Below, piece by piece: positions 49,212 through 61,463 of a DNA stretch of 64,000 nt. The stretch is from Oscarella lobularis. Lineage: Eukaryota; Porifera; Homoscleromorpha; Homosclerophorida; Oscarellidae. Position 1 is the stretch's first letter; each line of letters begins with the position of its first letter. Under the pieces are notes generated by a model. The model ran no database searches and was not told the origin of the DNA. It worked only from the letters and a program-made list of their open reading frames with translations. The position numbers and the translations under genes were made by a program. The stretch is taken from NCBI RefSeq assembly GCF_947507565.1, contig NC_089176.1, positions 496,001 to 560,000 on the forward strand. Reading direction: 5' to 3'.

Positions 49212-50513
49212 CTAGTATCCAAAGAGGTCACAGAATTCCTTGATGTGAGTATCCTGGCGAATTTTCTCCACTGTAAGTCCGTATTCTTCCAAAGAATATA
49301 CATTCTTACCCCACTTCGTTTTCTTCAATTGAGCCTGCTTGTCCAGAAACGCTCGCAGCCTTTCCTCAACAGCAACGTCGTGTTTCAGTCCAAAAGCACC
49401 GGCTATCGACTGACACACGCTAATAGGATCACGCACAATATCAGAAAACCGAACATCAAAGAAGCGTCTCTTGCCTTCTTGTCTCACCGTTTCCCGACAC
49501 CGTACCGACTGCGCTCTCAAGGCAAAGTCCCCAACACCGCGCCGAGCCTCGGAATCCGATCTACAAAGCCAACGACGCGTCTCGTAAAAGAACGACGCTA
49601 AAGACGGCACGGCATCGACGGGATCGCGAAGGCAGCGTATGAGACAGGCGTCGGGAAAAACGTCGACTAAATCGTCAGTAAAAATACTATGAAACGACGT
49701 TTTCAAGACAAGACGCTGGTGCGACGACGAGTCAGAATAGAGATTGGCAAAGAGTTTGAGATCGTTGAGATAGCGCTGGTATGCCAAACGCGAAAACGAC
49801 GCGTTTTCGTTTAAGGAAGAAGAATCGGCTATTAGAATTCCATCGAGAGTTGCGAAACTGATTCGATGCAGATACTTGTCTAGAAGAGAAACGCAAGATG
49901 CTGGAGACGTCTCCGAGGCGTTGTAGATGCGATCCGGCAGCATGTATCCGGCCTTCTTGAGAATTTTCATCGATTTGATTTCGCGTGCAACTCCTTTAGT
50001 CATCATTGCTTTTAACGTGTCCCCGTCTTTGCATCGAGCGACGTCGACGTGACTGACAGCCTTTGATTGAGGTAATGTAAAAGCCAAGGTGTCGTCATAG
50101 CAACATAACAGGTATTGAAGAATTGTCGTCGCCGATCGCGCCATCCCGCCCGAAACGATTATTGGTCGTTTTAACAAAGGTGGTGAAAGCGCAAAGATTT
50201 TGGGAAATTCGATGGTTAAAATTTCCATTTTGATAACCCGTATGGTCGCGTCGACGAGAGACTTTTCTACGAGAAGGCGAGAGGAGTAGCGAAGAGCGCC
50301 GCTGTCAAAAGGAATCAGCCTTTCTAAGCCCTCTATCCATTTGGGCGAGCGTGTGATGGAATTTGGAGGCGGTTCGCGTCCCACGGCCTCGATGGCGCGA
50401 TCGAGAATCGTTTGGGCCGACAACGCGAGCCGATGAGAGGGAAAAAAAAGATTGAAAAGGTCAAATATCCACAGACGCAGGCGAAAGAGCAGAGCAGAAA
50501 GCCAAAGAATCAT
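49212..50513 (-). CDS. Sulfotransferase-family protein, membrane-anchored, intronless
   Basis: A single exon codes 433 aa. The N terminus is a strong signal anchor (MILWLSALLFRLRLWIFDLF), so a Golgi type II topology is likely. The PAPS-binding 5' loop is PIIVSGGMARSATTILQYLL (R-S-x-T-T) and the 3' phosphate site is CLIRCLRDPVDAVPSL (R-D-P). These place it with the broad Sulfotransfer_3 group, which is common in bacteria and expanded in some invertebrates. The acceptor is unknown. No intron and a group best known from bacteria leave horizontal transfer open, but nothing in composition proves it. It converges on PIGN, with 42 bp between stops, and lies 107 bp from the TNRC6-like start. Confidence 0.8.
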   Translation of the reverse strand: MILWLSALLFRLRLWIFDLFNLFFPSHRLALSAQTILDRAIEAVGREPPPNSITRSPKWIEGLERLIPFDSGALRYSSRLLVEKSLVDATIRVIKMEILTIEFPKIFALSPPLLKRPIIVSGGMARSATTILQYLLCCYDDTLAFTLPQSKAVSHVDVARCKDGDTLKAMMTKGVAREIKSMKILKKAGYMLPDRIYNASETSPASCVSLLDKYLHRISFATLDGILIADSSSLNENASFSRLAYQRYLNDLKLFANLYSDSSSHQRLVLKTSFHSIFTDDLVDVFPDACLIRCLRDPVDAVPSLASFFYETRRWLCRSDSEARRGVGDFALRAQSVRCRETVRQEGKRRFFDVRFSDIVRDPISVCQSIAGAFGLKHDVAVEERLRAFLDKQAQLKKTKWGKNVYSLEEYGLTVEKIRQDTHIKEFCDLFGY

Positions 50514-50620
50514 GGTGTAGATGTGTCACGTGAGTAGGTGATCTTGTTGTTACGCATGCGGTTCAGAAGACTTTTATGGCCGATCTTGTACGGTAACGTT
50601 TTCTGTGGCATTGGAACGCG

Positions 50621-52762
50621 ATGACCGATCGAGACGATCTCGCGAAGCATTACGAAACGCTCGGAGTCACGAGCGACACGCCGAAACGTAAGCACTGCAC
50701 AGGGATCATTGCTAGGCGGTTCGCTTCTCCAACTCACTCCCATTTCTAATCGCGCAGGCCACGTTCAAGTCAGCTTCATCGTTCGCGCGTTACAGTGTCA
50801 CCCGGACAAGGTGAGCCAGAAAAGGGGGGGTCCGCGCGATCTCGCGATCGATCGGCGTAAAATCGCGTCGTCGTGCGCGCAGGTGAAGAGCGCCGGAGAG
50901 AATCCCGCGGACGAAACGAAGCGGTTTCAACGCCTCTGTAACGCGTACACAAAAGGTGAGGAGTGCGGGTGCGCGTAAATGGGGGAAGAGGAAGAGTCGA
51001 GTCTTCGCACGCGCTTGTCATTTAGTTTGGTGTTATTACTGTGTAGTCGACGAATATATACGTGTACTACTGCTGACGTGTAGCGATCCTTTTCTCTTGT
51101 CCCCTCTTTTATTTGTCACGTGATTCTCGACTTCGATCCTTTTTCTCGCACGGCTCAAAACGACTTGTTTCTCTAGTTTGCGACGAATCGGGCATTTCGC
51201 GGACCTGCGAAAAGGTTCGTCGAACGTCGCGTGCTTCTCCGTCGCTCGATTGTTTGCTTCGCTAGATTTTTTTTGGCTGCATCAATGAATTACTCGTGTT
51301 AGTCGACGCCGACGGTAAGAACGAGTCGACAAAACTACATCGAGATGCGAATTGTGCGTGTAACTCGTAGATCGAGGCCGTTTATTCGCCGATTTGCCGT
51401 GAGTATTTTACGTTACGCTATCCGGGCGTCTCGCCACATCCCGTGACGTTTGTTTTCTTTTCGCTGCAGAGTCGACGTGCGCACATCGGCAGCCGACCTG
51501 TGCTCATCGCTGGGCGCAATAGTGAACGTAAGAGACACGTTATTCAACACTGGTTTTTTTATGACGTCATTTTCCTATAGAATCGCAAGAGTTCAAAGAA
51601 ATACGTGCCCTCCGATTTGACAACAGATAAAGTAAGAAAGTCAAATTATCGAAAAAGATAGCCACATTTTTTAATTAATTAATTAAATATCTAATGCATC
51701 CATGGCCATGGGGGGTTTCCTTTTTTTTCAGATGTTTCAACTTCAGACACTTTTGGATTCTCCTGTTCCTCCCAGTCCAATTTCGCCACTGGACGATGAG
51801 AATCACGACGCTGACGCAGATGGGAAGAAAGCGTCGTTTGAAGCAGGCGGCTCAAAGAAGCCAACGTTTGCTGCGACCACCAAAATGCCAGCGACAGTAC
51901 CCGTGGCTAAAGTAAGGGAGAATAATAATAATAATTCAATGTGGGAACGAAGACTGACGGTTTGCTGTAGCCTAAGCCAAAGACGAAGAAGCAGCTTCAG
52001 GCCGAGCAATATAGAAGGGAAAAGGAGATGAGGGAGATTGCGGCGAGATTGGAAGAGAAGGCGAAATTAGATGAGGAGAAAGCGGAGCAGAAGAAAAAGG
52101 TTCGTAAAAAGAGATAGACACAAGAATAGGCGCTCTAAGACGCTTTTTCCAGGCCGAAGCGGAGAAACAGCGAAAGCGCGACGAAGAATTGGCGAGAGAA
52201 GCCGCTGAAAAAAGGAGAAAGGAGACGTGAGAACTCGGCTAAAGAAAGAAACGGATGCACTTTTTTTTCCATAGGGAAGCGAAGGAAAGACAACAAGAAG
52301 AGGCGAGAAGACGTCGAGAACGGGAAAAGTAATTGATTGGGGGGGCAATCCTTGCTTTAGGAGGAAGAGAGCGTTTTTGTCTGTTCAGGGAACTACAGGA
52401 GAAAAAGGAAAGAGAAACGGAACGGAAACGCTCCGACCCGAAACACCCTTCTCATCAGCAGAAAAGCGTCAAGGTGTCAAACGAGCAGAAAAAGGAGTTG
52501 GGGAAACGGAAAAAGAAAGGGCAAAAAGTACATAAATCATTCAATATTTCTCACGTATCATTATTATTATTATTTTCTTTAGGCTGTCACTGCAGGTTAG
52601 GAGAAACCAAGTGCTATTTTCAGTCTAAAAGAAGTTGGTGTTATGTAGAGTCTGGCAGTGGTAATGAGACGTCCTCCGCCGCATACAGACAATCACCACG
52701 ACAGGTGCGTCAGAGTCAGCCGGTGTACGCCTCTATTTTTTCTTTAGACGGCTCCTCGTCGA

Positions 52763-52803
<41 letters not shown>

Positions 52804-54308
52804 ACAGCAACAGCAGCAGATGAATCGCAATCAATACGAAGTGCCGCCTCGATTTCGTCAGAAACATCAAGCGGCTCCGAGTCCTATACCGCAGTCGTCA
52901 CAGCAACAGCAGCCAGCTGCAGCGAATTCTGACACGGATCGGCAGAAATCAAAGCCGGTACGATTGACGAAGCGACGTGGAAAAGATCCTCCGCGATTGC
53001 AGCAGGAGTCGGACGACGTCGCGACAAATGGAACGGTAATAAGAGACGAAGAAATGGACGACGACGTTGTGGCAATTGGGAGCAGCGCGGATGACGATTG
53101 TGTGACAGAGAAATCGGGAAGTGTCAATGTATCTGCACTGAACGAAGGACGAGAACGAGTAAACGCTTCCAACGGTGCAACGGGGACGGTAAAGAGGCCG
53201 GGGGAGTCGAATAGTGACGCGAGAGGCGCGGGAGATGTTCAGATGACGTATACGGAATCGGGTGTGGCGTGGGGAGCTCGCGAAGTCGACGAGGAGGCGG
53301 GGGAAGACGAGGGAGCCGCCTCGTGGAGTCAGGCTAAGTCGAAGCGAAGGGTAAGTCGACTCGGGGGCTCTAGAAACGCGTTGAGTTCGCATATTTCCAT
53401 TCTACGTCTAACAGGCGTCGAAAGGGGACGACGGAGAAAAGACGAAGGAGTGGATTGAGAAGATGTTGCCTCTGCTACGCGAAATGGGCTTTGACGTAAG
53501 TTAGAATACTATTTCATTAATTCAAAAAACGTCTCGTCGTAGGAAGAGGCTTCGATGAGGGCTTTACGGGCATATGAAAATAGTTTTGAGGGAGCTCTAA
53601 GTGAGTGTCGTACGTGAATCCAAGACGTCTGTTTAACGTTGATTTTTAATAAAAGGTTATCTATTGGCAGCAGACGCTCAAATCCCGCCCCAGCATCCCA
53701 GCGATCCCATCGCCGCCGCCGCCGCCTCGGCGGCTCCAGCAGCCGAAGAAAAACGAAGAGAAGAAGCCGAACGTCCTTCCGTCGTGACGACAGAAAAAGA
53801 CGCGGCGGCGGCGACGGCGGAACAACCTCCGAGAGTGCCGGAGAAAAAAATTCCTTTGACGTCGACCGACACGAGCGCGGAAGTACCGTCTCCGCCCGTT
53901 CAACAGACGCCGCAGCCGACATCGCTACCACCAACTCAGCCGGCGGCGGCGCCGGATCAAGCGGCACTTCTGCAACAACTTCTTTTATTTCAACAACTCA
54001 ACGTCATGAATCCGCTCGTCGCGAGTCAAATGCTGGCCTTTCAGCACCAAGTCGCCGAACTGCAGAGACGGCAACAGCAAGAAGGCAAAGGAAACGTCGT
54101 CGCTCCCGTTTCCTTACCTCCTCCCGCTGCTCTTCCTAGTACGTCGTCGGCGCCGCTCGTTTCCAATCCTCTGCAGCAGCAAATCAATTTCAATTTTTTA
54201 CTGAATCTCATGCGAACGTTTCCCGGAGTCTTTTCTCCTCTTGGAGCCGGTATGGCGGCAGCACCGGCACCGGCAGTGGCAGCGGCACAGGCACAGGCAC
54301 AGGCACAA

Positions 54309-54341
<33 letters not shown>

Positions 54342-56009
54342 GCGGCACAGGCACCGGCACAGGCACCGGCACCGGCACCGGCACCGGCACCGGCACCGGC
54401 GCTTTCGGCGCAGGCATTCGTTGCGGCAATGAAACAATTTCAAGAACAACTTCAGCAGCAGCAGCAACAGCAGCGAAGTCAAGGCAGTAAGACTTCGTCA
54501 ACAGTGACTGCGACGACGAACGGACACGGGAATTCGTTTCCGACACCGATCGGTGCGAAAAGAGACAATTCGGCTTCTGCGACGAACGAGAAAAAGTTGC
54601 CGTCGCTGGCTGTCGGCAACGAGGCTCGTCCGTCTCCGTCCACCACCACCACCACCGCCGCCGATTGGCCGGAACAGATAACGCCGCGCTCGCTTATAGC
54701 AAAGACAACCGATTCGTTAAAGGGGAAAAATCCTTGGGGTGAAGACAGTCTGGCGTTTTCGGCCTTTTCGTCGTTTTTCAGCGATCAGCCGAGCAGCGGC
54801 GGCGTCGGCCTAGAAATGCCGTCCGGCGCTTCAACGGTATTTGATAATAACTGGCTGTCCCCCGATCTTTTGACGAGCCCCGATGGCCTCGTTCCACCGA
54901 GGAGTGTGCCAACGGCGGGTGTTTCGTTAACGGACAAACAGGTGGCCCACATCGGACCACCGGCGTTCGAACCGGGTAAACCGTGGCCGGGATTGAAGGC
55001 GGAAGACGAGAGAAACGATTACGGAGACGAGGGAAAGACGGCGCCCGTCGTCGTCGCCGCTCTACCGGAAGAGACGAGTCGATCGGCGTGGCCGACGGAT
55101 TCTCGTCACGTTTCCAAAGAACTTTCGGCTCCGCCCGGTTTTCAAGCGGGCAGCGATATTTTGTCTCCGTTTCTCGCTGGCGCAACGGCACCGACGACGG
55201 GAAGCGAAGGACTTCGGGTTGGGAATCTGTTTAGCAGTGGCGGCGCCGGCGCGATCAAATCGATGGACGCGTCGCCGGCGCCGCCTTGGGCGTCGTCGCG
55301 TTCGGCGCCGCAGAGCACCGTCAGCAGTCCCGTCGCCGCGGGAAGTCGCGAGGGAAAGTTTTGGAATGAAGGAAGCTCGAAGGTCGCTTCGTCGCCTTGG
55401 GTCATGTTGCGGATGCGAAATCTATCTAATCAGGTCGCTGCGAGCGAAGAGAATATATATGTATGTCTCTATCGATGCTACTCATCTCTTTTTCTCTAGG
55501 CTGAACTGCGAGAGCTATGTCTGTCGTTTGGGAGCGTCAAAACGTTCGAGTGCAACGTCGGAAACGGCTCGGCGCTCGTCAAGTACAGCACGGCGGCGGA
55601 AGCGCACGTGGCACTCACTCGTCTCAACGGCACGAATTTCAAAGGATCGCCTATCGACGCTCGCATCGCCGAAGACGAAGACGTTCCTCTGTTTTACGAG
55701 CAATTTAGTCCGACGAAAGATTCGACTGGCGGCGGCAGCGGCACACGACCTCCCACGGCGTCCGTTTTCGAAAGTAAAACGAATGACACGACATCGTCCG
55801 CCTCGACTTTGAGCACTCTCGACAGCGTATTGAACTCGTTGGTGGTGCCGTCCGCCAGCAGTTCTGCAAGCGCCTTTGGTAACCTGTGGCCGGCGGCGCC
55901 GTCACACGCCACTTCTGGTCAGGAGCCGTGGAGTCGGCAGGACGGGGAAAAAAGAGGCGCCGCCGTTTCGAGCGGCGGCGGCGGGGGTGGCTTGTTTGGG
56001 AGCTCGTAG
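50621..56009 (+). CDS. TNRC6/GW182-like miRNA-silencing scaffold with a J-like N-terminal region
   Basis: From 51732 the TNRC6 plan is clear: a Lys/Glu coiled segment (51971-52527), polyQ, then [13 protein letters not shown] (human REVPPRFRHQEHK). A UBA domain follows ([20 protein letters not shown]), then Gln/Ala/Pro-rich sequence. Dispersed W motifs include [25 protein letters not shown] and KFWNEG. The C-terminal RRM reads [40 protein letters not shown]. Animal TNRC6 binds Argonaute through GW motifs and recruits deadenylases. Upstream, eight exons (50621-50687, 50758-50810, 50883-50955, 51177-51214, 51266-51314, 51371-51398, 51470-51527, 51581-51631) join it in perfect phase. They contain a J-like stretch ([19 protein letters not shown]). 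Start at 50621 assumes one gene; 51732 ([10 protein letters not shown]) is the alternative. Confidence 0.85.
52763..52819 (+). repeat. CAG/CAA repeat coding polyglutamine
   Basis: About nineteen CAG or CAA codons in a row in the TNRC6-like gene. TNRC6 proteins are named for such tracts. CAA interruptions should limit length change. Confidence 0.9.
54255..54400 (+). repeat. GCACAG and GCACCG hexanucleotide tandem repeats (Ala-Gln, Ala-Pro)
   Basis: A run of GCACAG units changes to GCACCG units and codes alternating Ala-Gln then Ala-Pro in the TNRC6-like protein between the UBA domain and the W motifs. Confidence 0.9.
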
Positions 56010-57711
56010 CAGTGGGGGTTAAGATGGAACTCTTTAGTCCTACGCTTGGCTTGTATCCGAATGGTCTCGCTACAGGTGTAGTGGAACTTTTAGCCCGTCT
56101 TTTCTCCGCTGCGCGTACGTGTCTTGTCTTCTTACTTTTGGTGTATCGTCACGTATATTGTCGTCTCGTCGGATTCCGGCCCCAGTCAAAAGTTCCAGCA
56201 GGAGTTTCACCACCCAGGCTTTGTTTCAGCATGACGAATCTTACAGTAATTTGCATTGACGTCACTGATTGACTCCGGTTAGAGTCGGAAAAACCACCCG
56301 ATATCTATGAGTCTCGCAATGTGGCCCGCCCGCGAACTGAATCGGAAGAGGCGACGAACTTTGGCGACTCTTAGACCAATCAAAATCCGTGTCGAGTTCC
56401 CTCAATCACCTTACTTTGGACAGAGCGACCGCGTGCTAATGGAAGGCCTTGTACCCATTGCACTGGCACCAGTGTCTAATAAAAACAGAAACTACTACCG
56501 TGGGAAGTCGCCTGACCACGTCAGTAGTATCCTTAGTGACGAGACAACTGACTTTTCAAAGCTAGCATTATCATAGGATCCTATCTTCAACTGTTCAACT
56601 GACAGGACTGTCAATTATGCCTCCGAGGCAGCCTTGTCACCACTCGTTGTTGCCACGGCTTGGCTTTGTCTGCCAAGATCTATCCATCTTGTGCAGCTGT
56701 GATGATAGCCTTTCTGACAAATCTTGGCCAAACTTGAAGATGCCGCGTTTAGGACACCCTGCCTTGCAGCAACGTATAACTTGGCACAGATTCGCTTCTC
56801 GTCTCCGGTTTCTAGATATACAGGTTTAGGATAGACGCATCCTTTACCAAAACACGGTTGTTTGAGAAACCGCTTTGCGTCGGTTCTACCTAACCGTCTG
56901 CAAGTATCTCGCTGAGCGTACAATTCGGGAGATAGTCGACTACTACTAGTAGATTCGCTTGTTCCCCGCGGTCGTCCCAAAATTGAAATTTTTCCGGAAC
57001 GAAAAGCAGGCGTTTTCGTCCAGGTCCAGCCGCTCGCAAACTTTAATGGCAGCGGAGGCGAAGACTCGGCTGAGCCTATACAAGGAGCGGATCGAGTCTT
57101 AGCTAGTAGGTCTATATAAGACGATTGAGGAACCCTACCTGATTCAACATCTTGATTCACTGCCGCCTCCGACGTTGCTACAATAGAGCTCGGAGTCAGT
57201 TCACGAGAAAGAGAGTTTGATAAGCTGTGTCGACTGGAAGTCGACAAAAGAATGATCTGCACAAGGAGACGATTCATCACCACACCAACTTGAAGGCGGC
57301 CCGGCAGGGACTAACCGTGTCAGGAATGTACACATAGTTCTAAAAATGACCGCCTGCCCCACACGATGCACGCTACTATCGGGTGACGCGTGTTAATTCC
57401 GCCATCATTCATCTCTGTCTGGTACAGTACGTCGGTTACTGGATCGTAAGGGGGAAAAACTTTGACAGCCTGAGCTCGAAGCAGTTGTTTAAAAATACTT
57501 GCGTCTCTGTGAGGTGCACACTCATATATGATACGTCCACATGCACGTACGACAGACTCCAACTACTAGACTAGCTTTTAGCGGGAGAAAGATTATGCAC
57601 AGTCTAGTAGACACTTGAAAAAAGAAAAATAAACAAAATGCGTCTAATTTTTTTCACTCCGCTCTTTCGCTTTACCCATCCACACCCGTATGCACGCGTG
57701 CGCTACCGAAA
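56010..57711. other. Intergenic region between TNRC6-like gene and CDC27
   Basis: AATAAA at 56478-56483 could end the TNRC6-like mRNA. A minus-strand frame at 56615-57277 is listed separately. An 89-codon plus-strand frame (56307-56576) matches nothing and is probably 3' UTR. Nothing else is supported. Confidence 0.4.
56615..57277 (-). CDS. Possible secreted cysteine-containing protein, unrecognised
   Basis: A single open frame of 220 aa starts MNRLLVQIILLSTS, which reads as a signal peptide. The rest is Ser/Thr-rich, then holds seven cysteines, five of them in the last ~75 residues (QPCFGKGCVYPKP, KRICAKLYVAAR, KICQKGYHHSCTRW), and several basic pairs. I do not recognise a family. A protein-like frame continues on the same strand at 57320-57562 and might be an upstream exon. 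Evidence is only length, start and composition. Confidence 0.35.
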   Translation of the reverse strand: MNRLLVQIILLSTSSRHSLSNSLSRELTPSSIVATSEAAVNQDVESGRVPQSSYIDLLAKTRSAPCIGSAESSPPLPLKFASGWTWTKTPAFRSGKISILGRPRGTSESTSSSRLSPELYAQRDTCRRLGRTDAKRFLKQPCFGKGCVYPKPVYLETGDEKRICAKLYVAARQGVLNAASSSLAKICQKGYHHSCTRWIDLGRQSQAVATTSGDKAASEA

Positions 57712-60700
57712 ATGACTTTCGGAACAGAACCGATTTCAGTACGCGATTCGACGCTCTCTAAGCCTCTTTTTCTATCTGCTTTTTATTAAGGCAGCAATAT
57801 GGTTCTGTCTAAATCACTACGATTTCGAAAACGCGTCGTTTCTAGCCGAAAAACTGCACGCCGAAGGTAAAAACTCATACATTCGTCCGTTTAGCGATCG
57901 TTTTCGTGCGTCCAGTCGACACGGAAGACACGCTTCACCTCTTGGCGACGTGCTACTACCGACAGGGCAGCACAAAACGAGCCCAAAACCTGCTCGAATG
58001 TCGACGAACGAAATCGTGCGAAAACAAGTATCTCCTAGCAAAATGCTATTTCGATCAAAAAAAGTGCAAAAAATAAATTGTCCCCACGAGTTTTGATTTG
58101 GCAATTTGAAATCTCTAGATTTTTTCTCGCCGAACAGGCAATAAGAAATGATGGAATATTGGGCGTATCGGAGAAAAACATCGACGCTATAAGAGAAGAA
58201 TTTGGCTCGTTGAGCGCACACGTCTTGCTTCTATTGGGTCAATGCTTTCGGTGAGAAAAGAACTCCAACTTTTTTATATATAATTATATTTTTAATTTTC
58301 TCTGTTATAGTGGTTCTGGTAGAGTGAAACTGGCGTGCGAATTCTTTCGAGCTTCTCTCCGTTGCAGCCCATTTCTTTGGTCGTCGTTCGCCGCTTTGTG
58401 TCAAGAGGGCACGGAGGAAGACCCGAGCGTTCATTTTCGCGCCGATCGCTGTCCAACCTACGCCGTCAGCGCCGGAACGGCGGCGAGAGCGACGACGACG
58501 ACGACGACGACATGCGATACGAACGCCAAAGGCGATTCTTTTCAGAAAGAAGAACTCAGTTCTTTCGCCGCGTCGACTGGGACGCCGTCGATGTCATTTC
58601 CGAGCGGCGTTCCTAAGCCGATTCCGTTCCAGTTGTTGTCGGTGCGCCATTCGCCAGCGACTCCCAGGTTTGTACTGTTGTTTTACTTGAATGAGATATG
58701 AGAAGAAATCGTAATCTGTTTGTCTAAACGGGCGGGCTCCTGAGAAAGGGTTGCGCGGGGGAGAAGTGATAGCGGTGCCTTTTGGGATGTCTGCCTTATA
58801 AAAAAAGAAATATTTTTTTGTTTTGTAACGTCCCAGTGGACACCAGCTGAGTACACAACCTATACGGTGTTTAGCAGTCGTCTCATTTTTTTTTCTTTCG
58901 TTTTCAGCTTTGGGATGCTCGTGACGCCCACGTCGGACGGCCAATACGTCACTCCGTCGCCGACGGCGCCGTCGATGGTGCCGCCGCCGGCTCCCCTTGC
59001 GGAGAGGAAGTCCGCCCCGAGGAAAAAGGTAAACCTCGATAATTATTCTGAGTTATTTTAGAGGTCCGGTGTGTCGGGGTCAAAGGGCTCTGATGTCGAT
59101 CGTTTTCTTGCCAATCTTGAAACGTCTTCGGACGTCGAATTGTCTTCGTCGAATAGCGCAGCCGTTGCCGCAGCGACGTCGACGCCGATGAGCGCTGTTA
59201 AATCGACAATGAAATCGAAGGGAAAAGTCGATTTTCGCTTGCCGGAAACGGGTCCTAGACGGAGCGCGCGACTGAGCAAATTGGTCGGTGCCACCCCAAA
59301 GCGAAGTCTCAGATGGGAATTTCGTTTGATGCGTTGCCTTTTCTCCATAGAACGATCCCAAGCGAATGGAAACACGATCTTTGACCTCTAAAGGAAAAAG
59401 AAATACTGCGGCGGTGTGAATTTAATCCTCAATGCTGCTCTTAATTAAATCTGTCGGTGTTTCCTTTCACAAGGATTCGCCGTTAGTGACTCCGTCTCCG
59501 GCTCCGTCGCTTCACCTTTCCGACCTCGAAGCGCCGACTCAATCGTCGACTCCATTCGCAACCAAGCATGTCGACGTTTCTGCTTTGTCGGGAATTGAGG
59601 CTCTTTCTTCGACGCCGGCGACCCAGCAGCAGCAGCTGGCTGAAGCACCACCTCAAACGACGGAACAAATAGGTAAGAGTCCATTTCATTATCGATATAT
59701 GACCATTTCTATCTGATGCGCAGAGGCTTTTATGTCTTTGTTGATTGGTCTTGGTAAGGCGTACGGGTTGTTGTGTCGGTACGAGTGCAAGGAGGCGCTC
59801 GCCGCTTTTGCCGATTTGCCGCCGCATCAAAACCAGACCACGTGGGTTCGTTTGCAAGTAGCGCGGGCTCTGTACGAGTCTAACCAATACAATAAGGTAT
59901 AGAGGCATAAAATGGATAAATGCGTCTCTTATTTTCGATATAAGGCGAAGGACGTCTATAGAGAGATTCGTTTGACTGATCCACACCAGCATGAAGGTGA
60001 ATTGGCCGTGGGGGGAATAGACAGCAATTTTTACCTCGCGAGATTTTTAGACATGGATTTATATTCGACTTTATTGTGGCACTGCCAGGAAAAGTTCGAG
60101 CTATCCAAGCTGGCGATGGACCTTAAAGATTCAAGCAAGAAATCGCCACAAGTTGGAAACGCATGCAATGATTTTGAGGTACTAATTCTTTTCTATAGAC
60201 GTGGTGCGCCGTGGGAAACTTGTTTAGCCTCGACAACGACCACGAATCAGCGCTGAAATTTTTTCAACGCGCCGTACAAGTGAGAAAAATATATATATGG
60301 CAAATATATCGTTTTGGAACACGCGTGACACTGTCAGCTTGATCCCGACTTCACATACGGCTACACCCTTCTCGGTCACGAATACCTTGCCACGGACAAT
60401 CTCGACAAGGCGCTCGACTCATTTCGAGCTGCAATGACAGCGGACACGAGACACTACAACGCCTGGTACGTTCTACACGTAGAATTCATTTATTCCACGG
60501 CAGTCTGATCCTACCCTTTTGTTACGGAGGTACGGCATTGGAATGGTCTACTTCAAACAAGAAAAGAACAAATTGGCTATAACGTACTTCAAGAGAGCTT
60601 TCTCCATCAATCGTAGCAGCGCTGTATTGTGCTGTCATATTGGAATGGTAGGGTGCATCGTCGACAGCCCTACGTTGAATAAATGTTCCTTATTTGTAGG

Positions 60701-61300
60701 CTCAGCAGGCGGAGAAACGCTTTGAGCTAGCCCTGCGGACGATAACCAAAGCCATCGATTTGGATCCTCGCAATCCCGTTTGCCACTATCGCAAGGCAAC
60801 AGTTTTGGTTTGTCTTCAGAGGTACAAGGTGAGAGAAAAAGCACCTCTCTGTTTGGTAGTAGTAGTTTGCACAAACAGGACGCGCTAGCCGAACTCGAAG
60901 AATTGGAGAAAACCGTGTCGAATGAAGCAGCACTGTTTTTTCTGAAGGGCCAGGTATGAGCACTGTACCCAAACAAACATTCACGTCTAACGTTACCTTT
61001 TAGATTTACAAAAAACTCGGCGAAGGCGATCGTTATCTATCCGTTCTCAATCTATCATGGGCAATGCAGCTGGATCCGCGTACGAATTCGAGCAAGCAAG
61101 TGAAGGAAGTGTTTGAGCGTCAGCTCAACATGAATGACGAAGACGGCGCTGCGGCTGCTGCATTGGCCGACGAAGATAGTCAAGACAACGGCGTCGAAGA
61201 GGAGGAAGAAGAAGAGGCAATGGGGGAAGACGAGGGAGCCGTTGACGCAAACGAAGAGAGAATAGTTTCGGGAGAAGACGAAGTCCTTGCTCTAATGTGA
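57712..61300 (+). CDS. CDC27: Anaphase-promoting complex subunit 3
   Basis: Multi-exon gene. Exon 1 (57712-57738, MTFGTEPIS) joins AAIWFCLNHYDFENASFLAE (57791-57866) and then LHLLATCYYRQGSTKRAQNL, which is the CDC27 N-terminal TPR block. A Ser/Thr/Pro-rich middle (58320-59640) has TPR edges and basic Cdk-type sites. The C-terminal TPR superhelix follows: SLLIGLGKAYGLLCRYECKE, STLLWHCQEKFELSKLAMDL, HESALKFFQRAVQ, YGYTLLGHEYLATDNLDKAL, YGIGMVYFKQEKNKLAITYF. An acidic tail ends DEVLALM. CDC27 is the TPR scaffold of the APC/C that binds IR-tails of CDC20/CDH1. An ATG for a plausible start lies in all-AT context; TATA was not seen. Confidence 0.95.
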
Positions 61301-61463
61301 TCGTGTAACGTATGCAGCGCTGGATATCTCTTTTGTGTTTAATCATTTACGGACGGCTATTATTGATTTTTGCTCTAGACCTTCTTTGTTATATAATTAA
61401 ATGAAGATGAGTCCGTGACGTAAGTACGAACAAGGTACTGTAGTTGCCTTGAATTTTATTTCA

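Noticed and set aside
52763-52819. CAG repeat as a regulatory microsatellite
   Set aside because: It lies in frame inside the TNRC6-like coding exon and codes glutamine with CAA interruptions.
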